DNA of 64,000 nucleotides from Streptomyces cinnamoneus (GTDB taxonomy: Bacteria > Actinomycetota > Actinomycetes > Streptomycetales > Streptomycetaceae): NCBI RefSeq assembly GCF_014650495.1, contig NZ_BMVB01000005.1:310001-374000 (forward strand). Reading direction: 5' to 3'. Each line of letters opens with the position of its first letter. Within the stretch, counting starts at the first letter, position 1. The notes below the pieces were generated by a model. That model had not been told where the DNA came from and made no database searches. It saw nothing but the letters and a program-made list of their open reading frames with translations. Positions 16,256-24,868 of this stretch are shown here, one piece after another. The position numbers and the translations under genes were made by a program.

Positions 16256-16715
16256 CCAGCCGGGGTTCGGCAAGGCCTGCAGCCGTTCGAACGCGCTGAT
16301 GATCACGTCGACCCAGGGGCAGGTGCCGGCCAGGCGGAGGAATCGGCGTCGGCCGGTCGTTACGAGCTGGGCGGCGGCCGGAGATGCGCAGGCGCAGGCG
16401 TTTGAGCCCACCGCCAGGCAGTCTTCGGCCAGCTTGGTGACTCAGGCGCCGTCGCGGATCTCTCCGTCCGGTTCGACGGCCGCCGTCCAGGCCGAGGCCG
16501 GGACTTTGAGCACGGCGGTGAATCTGCTCGGCGATGACCATGCCGACCGAGTGCGACAGCCCTTGTCCGTGTGCGGTGGGCCAGTTGAGGAACTCATGGG
16601 TGCGGCCACCGGAGTCGGTGCGGATCAGGGTGCGCGATCCGTGCCGGTATGTCCTGGGCAGCTGGGCGATGGCCAGGCGGGCGACTTCGATGTGGTCGAA
16701 GGCGGTGTTGCCGCC
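16256..16715 (-). pseudogene. IS1380-family transposase remnant
   Basis: Translated on the minus strand, three pieces in different frames match the IS1380 transposase: 'NTAFDHIEVARLAIAQLPRT' with 'SRTLIRTDSGGRTHEFLNW' and 'LSHSVGMVIAEQIH'; then after a frameshift 'AVLKVPASAWTAAVEPDGEI' ending in an in-frame TGA; then after an internal deletion the C-terminal 'TTGRRRFLRLAGTCPWVDVI' to 'LPNPG'. There is no start, so it cannot be functional. Confidence 0.8.
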
Positions 16716-16749
16716 GCGTTGCCAGGCCGCAGCAGCCCGGCCACTGTCT

Positions 16750-17250
16750 CCCCCGTCCTCTCGCGTCCGAAGCCGGCGAAGCTGGCCCTGCTGCTGCCGG
16801 CCCTCAGAGCGGTGGTCGAGGAGAAGCTCGCGCTGAGCTGGTCGCCGGAGCAGATCTCCGGCTGGCTGCAGCGCCGGTTCCCCGGCGAGAGCGCCATGCA
16901 GCTCTCGCACGAGGCGACCTATCTCTCGCTCTTCGATCCGCGTCGCAGGCAGGCCATCAACCGCAAGCTGACCCAGCGGTCGCGGGCCGCGCTCCCGATG
17001 CGGCAACCGCGGGCGGCGCGGCGTCCGTCGTGCTGGGGCATCATCCGCGACATGGTCTCCATCAGCCAGCGTCCGGCCGAGGTCGAGGACCGCACGGTGC
17101 CCGGGCACGGGGAAGGCGACCTCGTCACGGGCAGCCGGCCGTCCGCCATCGCCACGCTCGTCGAGCGCACCACCCGCTACACGGCCGTGGTCGCACTGCC
17201 GGACGGCATCAAGGCCGAGCAGGTCACGCCGCACCCGATCCGGACAAGGG
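16750..17250 (+). pseudogene. IS30-family transposase remnant
   Basis: Carries the central part of an IS30 transposase: 'LALSWSPEQISGWLQRRFPG', 'LSHEATYLSLFDPRRRQ', 'GIIRDMVSISQRPAEVEDR', 'VPGHGEGDLVTGSRPSAIAT' (the family has W-E-x-D here, with the first catalytic Asp) and 'LVERTTRYTAVVALPDGIK'. The N-terminal HTH and everything after the second catalytic block are missing, and the frame continues into unrelated DNA. It abuts the IS1380 remnant head to head, within about 35 bp. Confidence 0.8.
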
Positions 17251-17384
17251 GCAGCATCCCTCGGTCGCCACGGTCTACCGCCCTCTCGCCGAGGACAACG
17301 ACATGGCCTGAGCCCTGCCAGGCTTCAAGAGCATCTCATGACCCCTTTGACCCATATCTCGGCCAGACCCCATATGCGGGCGCG

Positions 17385-17402
17385 CGTGATCCCTGGATCA
17401 CG
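17385..17402. terminator. short perfect hairpin
   Basis: CGTGATCC-CT-GGATCACG, 8-bp arms, between the IS30 remnant and the gene at 17511. It could be a terminator or a relic of an element end. Confidence 0.35.
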
Positions 17403-17510
17403 CCTCCGTCGAGGGGGTGGTCGGCCGTGGCAGGCCCGCCTCGGCGACCGGCGATGATTGATGCGGGCGGGCTGGGCAGTGGCGTCCGGTGGGTTCTCGG
17501 GGGTGGAGCA

Positions 17511-18380
17511 GTGATCGAGGTCGGGCAGCAGGGCGCGTTCAGCGTGAACTGTGTTGGCATGGAGCGTCAGCCGTTCCCGTTGAGCTTCAGCATCCGCGAG
17601 GCCGAGGGCCTGTGGCAGGTGAGCGCCGGTGCAGCCCAGGCGGGCGAGCTGGTCGACCTGCTCGTGGCCGTGGCGAACGACGCCGTGGCGGTGGTGTCGC
17701 TGGAGACCAACTCCTACCTGGATGAGGACTGGCATCCGCTGCGCCCCTCGCTGATCGCGGCCGAGCTCGGCGTGCCGTGCACAGTCCACTCCCTCGGGTC
17801 CTGGGCGTCCGGCACGTACGGACTCGCGGAGGAGTTCCTGGTGATGGACCGCGAGCTCCTGCCCCGTCTCCTCGACGGCACCTGGTCGCCGTACGAGCTG
17901 ACTCTGATCGACGTGCCCGCCGACGTGACCACGGAGCAACTCGACGAGCTCGCCCTCGTGCTCGGCACGACAGACGTCGACGAGCCGCTCCTGAGCCGCC
18001 TGGGAGACTCCCGGGTCTGGTTCTCGGGCCACGACGACTGCTACGTGTTGTTGGAGACCCGCGACCCCGCCCTGCCGGCCGCGGTCCTGGCGCGGCTGCT
18101 GACCCTGCTGGCCGGCTCCGCCCTCGCCGAACTCGCCGAACTCGCCGAGGAGCCTCTCTCGCACGTTCCCGAGCCCGGGCCCTGGCTACCTGAGCAGCTG
18201 ATCGCCACCGCACCTCACTGGATCGGAGCCCTGGGCAACGTCACCGAGGATCTGGTCACCATCGGGCTGGCTGCCCTGCCAGACCGGTGGCAGCTGGGCG
18301 TCTCGTTCCCGCAGCAGGCCGACCTCACCGCGACGCTCGACCAACGTCACGGCACCTGGCGGATCACGCCCGCGGAGTAA
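17511..18380 (+). CDS. hypothetical protein, 289 aa
   Basis: GTG 17511 has GGGGGTGGAG 3-8 nt upstream. The product is soluble and acidic with a repeated mixed alpha/beta pattern: 'VNCVGMERQPFPLSFSIREA', '..LLVAVANDAVAVVSLETNSYLDEDW', 'TLIDVPADVTTEQLDELALV', 'VWFSGHDDCYVLLETRD'. No catalytic motif or membrane segment is apparent, and no family is recognised. The C-terminal repeat 'AELAELAEE' is low complexity. The frame is open far upstream, but there it encodes the IS30 remnant, so the start is set by the ribosome binding site. Confidence 0.6.
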   Translation: MIEVGQQGAFSVNCVGMERQPFPLSFSIREAEGLWQVSAGAAQAGELVDLLVAVANDAVAVVSLETNSYLDEDWHPLRPSLIAAELGVPCTVHSLGSWASGTYGLAEEFLVMDRELLPRLLDGTWSPYELTLIDVPADVTTEQLDELALVLGTTDVDEPLLSRLGDSRVWFSGHDDCYVLLETRDPALPAAVLARLLTLLAGSALAELAELAEEPLSHVPEPGPWLPEQLIATAPHWIGALGNVTEDLVTIGLAALPDRWQLGVSFPQQADLTATLDQRHGTWRITPAE

Positions 18381-19047
18381 CACGAGGAGCCACCCCGGCG
18401 AGGTGCCGGGTATCAGCGGTGGCAGGTCACGCAGCCTACGGAGCGAGCACCGGAAGGTTGAGCCGGGCCGGGTCCAATCCTTGTCTTCCTGACCAGACAC
18501 GAGGCGCCACCGGACCTGTCTCACTGCCCTGCGGGCCACCCAAATCGCTCAGCCGGGCCAAATAGAGCGCTCAGGGCGCTCAGTCGCACCTGATGTGACT
18601 GAGCGTGCTGTCCGGCACCGTTCGTCAATTCCGTGCTCAGCTCCGTGCTCAGCCGAGATCGGTCGGCCGAACGGATTGCAGCCGCCGTCGAGAGTGTGTG
18701 CCGGGGACTCGGGGACGACTCGTCGCCTATTTCAGTGCACTGCCATGCCACCGGACCCTGGCCGCCCGCGCACGTCCGCCACGGGCATCCGGGTGCACCC
18801 GCCTCGGTCCCGCCCGAGCATCACCTTCTTCACCGGGGTGTGCCCAGGCACGCCCTGGCACCAGTGAGGCGTTCGCCGAACACGGAGCGCCCACACGCCG
18901 ACATCGGCCCCGCCGGGCGTTACCGACAGGACCGTTACATCAAGGCAGCCGGACCCGTCCGACTGGGCTCAGGCATCGAACAAGATCTCGTGCGGGCTTG
19001 ACCTTCGACTCACCCATGAGTCGTTCTTCCGGGTTCCCGACGACGTA
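18381..19047. other. 667-bp region with no supported gene
   Basis: Short frames only. No domain, structural RNA or clear repeat was recognised. It precedes the broken Doc-like gene. Confidence 0.5.
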
Positions 19048-19436
19048 GTGAGCGACGGTACCTCCGTCCTTGACGACCTGCCCGCGACCTGCTGTGGATC
19101 ACCGAACGTCTCCCTGGTGACCCCGCCTGCGACGACCTCGGGGTCCTGGACGCCGCAGTGGCACGTACGCGCGCACGGTGGATGGAGCAAGACACCTACG
19201 CCTCCGACTGGCTCAAGGCGGCAGCACTGCTGCAGATCCTGGCCTTTCACGAGCCTCTGGAAGCCCACAACAAGCTCTTCGCCTGGGCCTGCGCCGAGGC
19301 ATTTCTCCACGCTAACGGCCACACCCTGGAGTACAAGGCGGACGACGCCATCAGCATCGTGGTGGGCGCCGCCACCAAGACACTCGACGTCGCTGCCCTC
19401 GCCACCGACCTCAAGGCCCTCCGCGCAGCCACGTGA
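19048..19436 (+). pseudogene. Doc/Fic-family toxin remnant
   Basis: In the frame ending at 19436 the protein reads 'RDLLWITERLPGDPACDDLGVLDAAVARTRAR', then 'WLKAAALLQILAFHEPLEAHNKLFAWACAEAFLHANGHTL', a clear Doc (death-on-curing) fold. The catalytic loop, normally H-P-F-x-D-G-N-K-R, is altered to H-E-P-L-E-A-H-N-K-L: the glycine and arginine that hold the nucleotide phosphates are lost. An in-frame stop lies just before 'RPARDLLW', and the preceding residues ('SVLDDL') are in another frame. No antitoxin gene is recognisable upstream. This is a dead toxin. Confidence 0.7.
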
Positions 19437-19773
19437 GCCTCCGGTCCGCGGGCCAGTCGGCGACGCCTCACGGCGGGGAATGCGGGCTGGTACTGGTCTG
19501 GTGCGCCACCGTGAATGCGGAGCCCGCCCGGGCCATCGCACGCCGTCCGGGCGGGCCGCGCACCCAGCAGCGGAACAAGCGCTGCTCCCACGCCCGGCGT
19601 GCGCGGCCGCCTGCATCCTGGGCCGTCAGGCACTCGATCGGCGACAGCCATACCCGAACCGTCGCCGCGTGGCTGTGTACGCGACCTACGGTTCTGGCCC
19701 AACTTGTGTGGTGGTGCCACTGTGCGTGACGTCTGAGATTCCGTGTACTGGGCGAAGGGCTTGGTCCACCGCG
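19437..19773. other. 337-bp region with no supported gene
   Basis: Nothing beyond low-quality overlapping frames was seen. Confidence 0.5.
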
Positions 19774-20169
19774 TTATAGGGCGATCAGTCCGGCTGCCGT
19801 CTCCTTGAAGCCACAGCCATTGAAATAGAACGAACGCAGGTGCTCCTCAAAGTCGACGTGAAGCCACTCGCACTTCGCGACACGGGCTTCTTTGGCGGCA
19901 GCTGCGACGAGCGCGGCTCCGACTCCTCTCGACCGGCAGGGCTGTGCGACCACCGTGTCGAGGATGAAGGCATGAGCTCCGCCGTCCCAGACAACGTTGA
20001 CGAAGCCGATCAGAGAGCCGTCTTCCCATGCGCAGACCCAGCCGAGGCTGTGGCGCTGCAGCCGTTCTCGCCAGTCGGTCTGAGTGACCGGGTGGCCGAA
20101 GCCGTCGGCATGCAGCGCGTTCAGGGAGGCGTTGTCGAAGTCACCCCGCCACTCGTACTTGATCGTCAC
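19774..20169 (-). CDS. GNAT-family N-acetyltransferase
   Basis: 131 residues from ATG 20169. The GNAT fold is complete in compact form. 'GWVCAWEDGSLIGFVNVVWDGGAHAFILDTVVAQPCRSRGVGAALV' holds beta 4 and motif A, where Q-P-C-R-S-R-G-V-G is the acetyl-CoA pyrophosphate loop (Q-x-x-G/R-x-G-x-G/A). The C-terminal 'CEWLHVDFEEHLRSFYFNGCGF' gives the E-x-x-x-x-x-F-Y-x-x-x-G-F end. The substrate is unknown; small enzymes of this type modify amines or small molecules. It lies between two decayed elements but is itself intact. Confidence 0.85.
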   Translation of the reverse strand: MTIKYEWRGDFDNASLNALHADGFGHPVTQTDWRERLQRHSLGWVCAWEDGSLIGFVNVVWDGGAHAFILDTVVAQPCRSRGVGAALVAAAAKEARVAKCEWLHVDFEEHLRSFYFNGCGFKETAAGLIAL

Positions 20170-20210
20170 GTCCCGATCGTATGTCCGTGCCGCGCCTGGT
20201 CCTGACTGGA

Positions 20211-20878
20211 TTACGGAGCGAGGAGAACCCGCTTGCCGAGCACTTGAAAGCCGGCGTGGCCGAACATCTGGCGCTTGAGCATCTTGATCCGGTTGGCATG
20301 TCCTTCGACCGCGCCTGAGCTCCAGGGCAGGGTGAGGCCGGCGATGACGGCGTCGCGGTCGCGGTCGATGCCTGCGGCGAGGGTGTGGAGGCTGGGCAGC
20401 TCGTCTTGTCGGACGGCGTCGAGCCAGTCCTGCAGACGCTCGCCTTGGCGTTCGGTGAGCATGGTCGCGAAGGTGCGGATGTGCCGGGTGAGGGCGTCCA
20501 GTTCGGGGCAGTGAGCCCGGACGGTCTTGAGCTGGAGCTGTTCGGTCTCGCCAAGCGTTTCCGGACGGCGGAGAATCACCCGGCGACAGCCCGGAGAGAG
20601 GGAGGTCGTGCGGTCACGGGTCGCGGTGAGGTGCGCTTGTTGCGCAAGCAGGCGCGGACGCGCTGGTAGCTGCCCTTGTAGCCGAGTGGCACGATCTCTT
20701 CCCAGAGCTTCCAGGCGTTGGTGCAGCCGTCGTTCCAGCGGTCATCGAGGTAGGTCTTGTACTCGCCGAGTACGGAGGTTCGGTTCTGCCACGGGCCGGT
20801 GAAAAGGTCTTCCGGCCTGGCGGTCGCGGCTGACTTTCGGGCAAGTTGCCGAGCCGGCCACAGACGCTCAGCCGTCAC
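20211..20878 (-). pseudogene. ISL3-family transposase remnant with frameshift
   Basis: Two frames overlap at 20576-20579. The upstream one carries 'LGEYKTYLDDRWNDGCTNAW', 'KLWEEIVPLGYKGSYQRVRA' and 'RPVTARPPSLRAVAG'. The downstream one carries 'LRRPETLGETEQLQLKTVRA', 'HIRTFATMLTERQGERLQDW' and the conserved C-terminus 'LPWSSGAVEGHANRIKMLKRQMFG'-type block. A missing C at the junction (GGG-TGATT for GGG-CTG-ATT) explains the break. The N-terminal half of the transposase is absent. Confidence 0.85.
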
Positions 20879-21026
20879 TCAGCGTGGCCGCACCAACAGA
20901 AGCTGAGCCAGAACCCGACTTGCGACGTCGTTTCGACGTGAGATTGAGAGCCGCACGCTTGCACGAATAGGTGATGTTCACGAGAACGGGAGTCAGCTGC
21001 CGCATGCCCTTCCCCGGAGGTATCCG

Positions 21027-21971
21027 TCACGGCCTGGTCCGGTTGGTGGGAGGCTGTTGAGAGGCGTTCGGTGGTGCGAACAGTGCCTGGACGATTTCGG
21101 TGGCCAGCTCTCTCAGCCAGGTGTGGGCGTGGTCGTTGTCGTAGCGCTGGTGCCACAGCAGGTACAGGGGGACGTCGGGTAGCGGGAGTGGTGGCGGCAG
21201 CGTGGTCAGGCCGAGTTGTTTCCGAGCCGTGCGGGTGACCGCGTCGGGGAGGGTGACGATCAGGTCGGTGTCGAGGGCGAGTTGCAGGGCGAAGGTGGCG
21301 GTGGGCCCGGCGGCGACAACGCGTCGTTCGAGGCCGTGTGTGGTCAGGGCGTCGTCGATCGGGTCGCGCAGGTTTCCGCGCCGCGAGACGGTGAGGTGTT
21401 CGGCGGCTGCGTAGCGCTCGAGGCTCAGCGGGCCTTCGGTGAGCGGGTGGCCTGGGCGGACGGCAACGATCAGCCGGTCCCTGCCGACGAGGCGGTGGCG
21501 GATGTCGGGGAACGTCGGAGCGCTGGAGCTGGATTCGAGGTCGACCTCACCACGGCGCAGTTCGGCGTCGTCCGTCCCGGGTTCGGCGGACAGGCGCAGG
21601 CGGACGCCGGGGGCCTGATGGTGGACGGTCGCGGTCAAGGCGGTGCCGCAGGCTGCGGTCAGGGCGTCGTGCCAGCGCACGGTGAACACCCGGTCCAGAG
21701 CCGCCAGGTCGAGTTCCTGCTGTGCGGAGAGAAGTTGGTGGGCCTGTTGCACGAGGGCGTGGACCTGGGCGCGCATGGCCAGCGCGCGGGTGGTGGGGAC
21801 CATGCTGCGGCCGGTACGGACCAGGATCTGGTCACCGGTGGCCTTGCGGATGCGGCCCAGCGAGCGGCTCATCGCCGGTGAGGTGACATGGAGGCGTGCT
21901 GCGGCGCCGGCGACACTGCCTTCTTCCAGCAGGGCGTCCAGGGCGGTGAGCAGGTTCAGATCCAGTTGCAT
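21027..21971 (-). CDS. LysR-family regulator (NodD/LinR-like subgroup)
   Basis: 314 residues from ATG 21971. The HTH reads 'LDLNLLTALDALLEEGSVAGAAARLHVTSPAMSRSLGRIRKATGD', of the NodD-type variant where L-D-L-N-L-L replaces M-x-x-x-x-L. The effector domain follows ('FTVRWHDALTAACGTALTATV', 'RLIVAVRPGHPLTEG'). Residues 295-314 are a Pro/Asn/Gln-rich tail. It is divergent from the inositol-monophosphatase-like gene at 22086, with a palindrome in the 114-bp gap, so it most likely controls that operon. Confidence 0.9.
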   Translation of the reverse strand: MQLDLNLLTALDALLEEGSVAGAAARLHVTSPAMSRSLGRIRKATGDQILVRTGRSMVPTTRALAMRAQVHALVQQAHQLLSAQQELDLAALDRVFTVRWHDALTAACGTALTATVHHQAPGVRLRLSAEPGTDDAELRRGEVDLESSSSAPTFPDIRHRLVGRDRLIVAVRPGHPLTEGPLSLERYAAAEHLTVSRRGNLRDPIDDALTTHGLERRVVAAGPTATFALQLALDTDLIVTLPDAVTRTARKQLGLTTLPPPLPLPDVPLYLLWHQRYDNDHAHTWLRELATEIVQALFAPPNASQQPPTNRTRP

Positions 21972-21972
21972 G

Positions 21973-21983
21973 AGAGTAACTCT
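21973..21983. promoter_or_regulatory. palindrome in LysR/IMPase divergent promoter
   Basis: AGAGT-A-ACTCT lies directly upstream of the lysR start, in an AT-rich patch (21973-22016) that contrasts with the surrounding GC. It is a candidate autoregulatory site. Confidence 0.4.
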
Positions 21984-22085
21984 ACAAATGAAAAGCATGC
22001 ACTTGTTGTTAATGGTCAGGCGGCCTACCTTCGAAGTGCGGGGCGAGACAACCGCCCCGCTTCGACCGGTCCCAGGGAGCCCACC

Positions 22086-22898
22086 ATGAGCACAGTCATG
22101 CCTTTCAACGCCGACGCGACGCTCCTGTCCGACGTGACCGCTGCGGTGAAGGCCGCCGGCGTCACGCTGCGCGACCGCTACACCTCGCACGCCCGGGGCG
22201 TGAGTCTGGACGAGGTCGTCGGCGAGATCCACGCCAACGACGACGCGGTGCTGGACGTGCTGCGGGAACCTCTGCTGCGGGCCCGGCAAGGGTCGCAGTG
22301 GGCCGAGGACGAGCTGGCCGGCGGCGCGCTCCCACCCGGGGAGTGGTGGGTCGTCGACCCCGCCGAGGGCAACATCAACCACGTCCACGGCATGGAGGAC
22401 TGGGCCGTCACCGCCACCCTGGTCCGCGACAACCAGCCGGTGCTCACCGTCGTCCACCTGCCGCTGACCGGCGACACCTACACCGCCGTCGCCGGCGGTG
22501 GTGCCCGCCTCAACGACCGGCCCCTGGAGGTGTCCGCCAAGACCGACCTGGCCGCCGCGCTCATCGGCACCGGCCAGGCCAAGCCTGGCGAGGACGAGCG
22601 CACCTTCCGGCGGATCGGTGACTCCGTCACCGCCATGCTCATCAACGGCCTGGTCGTGCGCGTGTCCGTTCCCGCCACGATGCAGCTCATCCACGTCGCC
22701 GCCGGACGCATGGACGCGTTCTGGCAGTTCTCCGACGTCCGCTCCGGCCTGGTCGCCGGCGCCCTGCTGGTCTCCGAAGCCGGAGGCACCGTCACCGACC
22801 TGACGGGCGAACCCTGGAACACCGGCAGCCGCGACTTCCTGGCCGCCGCCCCCGGCATCCACGGCGCCGCCCTCAAGGTCCTCTCGCCGATCGCCTGA
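22086..22898 (+). CDS. inositol-monophosphatase-like protein with variant metal site
   Basis: 270 residues from ATG 22086, with AGGGAG upstream. The fold is that of Li+-sensitive phosphatases: an acidic first motif 'QWAEDELAGG' (residues 71-80, normally G-E-E), the second motif 'WWVVDPAEGNINHVHGMEDWAV' (88-109) and a C-terminal 'SDVRSGLVAGALLVSEAGGTVTDLTG'. The canonical D-P-x-D-G-T is changed to D91-P-A-E94-G-N96, and W-D-x-A-A-G to S-D-x-R-S-G, so a metal ligand and the phosphate-contacting Thr differ. Function could be a narrow-specificity phosphatase or a non-catalytic relative. It forms an operon with the gene at 22948, divergent from lysR. Confidence 0.8.
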   Translation: MSTVMPFNADATLLSDVTAAVKAAGVTLRDRYTSHARGVSLDEVVGEIHANDDAVLDVLREPLLRARQGSQWAEDELAGGALPPGEWWVVDPAEGNINHVHGMEDWAVTATLVRDNQPVLTVVHLPLTGDTYTAVAGGGARLNDRPLEVSAKTDLAAALIGTGQAKPGEDERTFRRIGDSVTAMLINGLVVRVSVPATMQLIHVAAGRMDAFWQFSDVRSGLVAGALLVSEAGGTVTDLTGEPWNTGSRDFLAAAPGIHGAALKVLSPIA

Positions 22899-22947
22899 CC
22901 GGACGTCTCCGCCCTTCCCCACCCCGATACCGCAAGGAGCATCACTC

Positions 22948-23592
22948 ATGACCAGCATCGGCATCCTGGGCGCCGGCCGCGTCGGCACCAACCTCGCCGG
23001 CAAGCTCTCCGCAGCCGGACACCATGTCACCCTCGGTGGCCGGAGCCCCGAAGACACCGCCGCCCGCACCATTGGGCTCGCCCCGCGGATCGCCTTCGCC
23101 GACCAGCGCACCACTGCCCGCACCACGGACATCGTGATCAACGCGACGCCCGGCGACAGCTCCCTGGAGCGCCTCACCGACCTGCGCGCCGAGCTCTCCG
23201 GCAAGATCCTCATCGATGTCTCCAACGCCACCCGCGACGCCGGTGACGGCCTGCCCGGAGATCTGTGCTATCCCGGCAGCAGCCTTGCCGAGAAGCTCCA
23301 GGCCGCGCTCCCCGGCACTCATGTGGTCAAGACCCTCAACACCATGCTGTTCATGGTCATGACCGCTCCCGAAACCCTGGCCACCCCACCGACCGTCTAC
23401 CTCTCGGGCAACAGCGAGCACGCGAAGAGGACCGTCACCGGCCTGCTCGGCGACCTGGGCTGGCAGCCCGAACGGATCGAGGACCTCGGCGACATCGTCA
23501 CAGCCCGCGCCACCGAAGCCATGATCCTGATCGTGCCCCACATCCTGCGCCGAAACGGCTTCAAGCCCTTCGCCGTCTCCCTCGCCCGCTGA
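22948..23592 (+). CDS. NADPH-dependent F420-reductase-like oxidoreductase
   Basis: 214 residues from ATG 22948 with AAGGAG upstream. 'TSIGILGAGRVGTNLAGKLSAAGHHVTLGGRSPE' is a Rossmann NADP-binding start (G-x-G-x-x-G; R at the end of beta 2 favours NADP). 'DIVINATPGDSSLERL' and 'KILIDVSNATRD' follow as in Npd/F420H2:NADP oxidoreductase and NAD-binding-10-type proteins. The C-terminal half, 'HVVKTLNTMLFMVMTAPETL' with a Thr-Leu-Asn-Thr segment, is typical of the subgroup that reduces small quinones or acts as a ferric/NADP reductase; the true substrate is unknown. 49 bp downstream of the IMPase-like gene, same operon. Confidence 0.8.
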   Translation: MTSIGILGAGRVGTNLAGKLSAAGHHVTLGGRSPEDTAARTIGLAPRIAFADQRTTARTTDIVINATPGDSSLERLTDLRAELSGKILIDVSNATRDAGDGLPGDLCYPGSSLAEKLQAALPGTHVVKTLNTMLFMVMTAPETLATPPTVYLSGNSEHAKRTVTGLLGDLGWQPERIEDLGDIVTARATEAMILIVPHILRRNGFKPFAVSLAR

Positions 23593-24422
23593 CCCACCAA
23601 GACCGGGTCGGACCAAAACCAGGTAGCGGGCTCGTGCGAGGCAGCTGGGTGTCGGCAGGAATCAGGGCCGCCGGGCTGCAAGTGACGCCCGAACTCATCG
23701 ACATTGATCATGCCTACTACACGGGAGGCGACTCCCGTGTCGGTGACGAAACGCAGATGCGCTTGTCGTCTCCGTACGCCGAGGCGTGTCCTCGGCAGCC
23801 TCCAGCAGGCGCGCGGCCACAACATGCTCGCGGTCGTCACGAGGCTCTGGGTTCTTGATCTTCGCCAGCTGCCCCGTTGGAGGCGTTCAGCGCCGTACAG
23901 GCCGACCCGAAGGTGTCCCAGGACTTGATCGAGGCGGCCCTGACGCTGCTGCCCGAGCTACACGCCGCGCTCGATGCCGCGCAGTCGGCCTCCCGGCCCG
24001 CAACGGCAGCACGGCTGGCAGCGGCAAGGAAAACCGTTGACCGATCGGCCGGGGTCTACCGAGAGGCCGACCGCTGACGCCCAAACCCTGGCGGCGGAAG
24101 ACCTGAGTTGATGAGGAATGGGCTCGGGTCATTCGGCCGAACGAGCGCCGCGTTCGGGTTATTGGCCTGTCGCGGACCGTGCGCCGTCGCCGAACCTACT
24201 TGTGCACACCATAAGAGCTCGTAACTGCCACGGTTTCAGGGTCGTTTCAGGCGATCCGAAGCCCCTTTCTCACGCAGCTGCTGTAGCGGCGAAATCCGCG
24301 GCTCCGCAGACCACCACTGACGCGAGCGTGCTCCTCCACAACCCAAGCCGCTCCTTCTCCCTCCGTCGCCACTGTCGCAAAACCGGCTCGACGCCCAACG
24401 GGGGAGGTGTCATGGTCCAGTC
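23593..24422. other. 830-bp gap with one weak small frame
   Basis: Contains the frame at 23877-24077, the mini-ORF at 24412-24426, and otherwise nothing recognised. Confidence 0.5.
23877..24077 (+). CDS. possible 66-aa protein or gene tail
   Basis: Starts at TTG 23877 without a good ribosome binding site. The helical, alanine-rich product ('DLIEAALTLLPELHAALDAAQ', '..RLAAARKTVDRSAGVYREADR') has coding-like composition. It may be the last part of a gene whose 5' end was lost. No family recognised. Confidence 0.25.
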   Translation: MEAFSAVQADPKVSQDLIEAALTLLPELHAALDAAQSASRPATAARLAAARKTVDRSAGVYREADR

Positions 24423-24863
24423 ATGAAGAAGTTCGCAGCGCTATCGGTAACAACCATCGCAGCGACCGCTCTCTTCGCCACCATGGCGGCACCCGCACAC
24501 GCAGGGCCCTCCTGGAACACGCGAGTCAAGTGCCAGCAGACCGACCCGGACGGCCGGAAGATACCTACACGGTTCGGCAACTCCGAACTCGGCTGGAACC
24601 ACTTCTCCGGACCGCACAACATCAAGACGTGCAGAGCCGTCAACGCCGCCCTCTCCGGCAAGGTCGACAAGAAGAACGGCGACCGGCTCGAATACTGGGG
24701 CGACGCCATCAACGGAGGCCGCCACGTCCGCATCATCGTCATCGCCCAGTACTCCCGCAAGACCGCTGACGGCCGCTACGATGCAGGCGACGGACAGAAG
24801 ATCGGCGTCATCACCGCCTACTGCAAGGGCATGAACAAGTGCCCCAACTGGCTCAACGAGTGA
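24423..24863 (+). CDS. secreted basic protein, 146 aa
   Basis: ATG 24423 gives a textbook signal peptide (M-K-K-F, 'AALSVTTIAATALFATMAAPAHA', cleavage after A-H-A). The mature region is rich in Lys, Asn and Gly, with four cysteines ('RVKCQQTDPD', 'IKTCRAVNAA', 'TAYCKGMNKC') and a central charged stretch. No enzyme motif is seen. The start lacks its own ribosome binding site. GGGAGGTG serves ATG 24412 of a four-codon ORF whose TGA overlaps this start (ATGA), so translation may be by reinitiation. The next gene begins 5 bp downstream, implying an operon. Confidence 0.7.
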   Translation: MKKFAALSVTTIAATALFATMAAPAHAGPSWNTRVKCQQTDPDGRKIPTRFGNSELGWNHFSGPHNIKTCRAVNAALSGKVDKKNGDRLEYWGDAINGGRHVRIIVIAQYSRKTADGRYDAGDGQKIGVITAYCKGMNKCPNWLNE

Positions 24864-24868
24864 CATTC

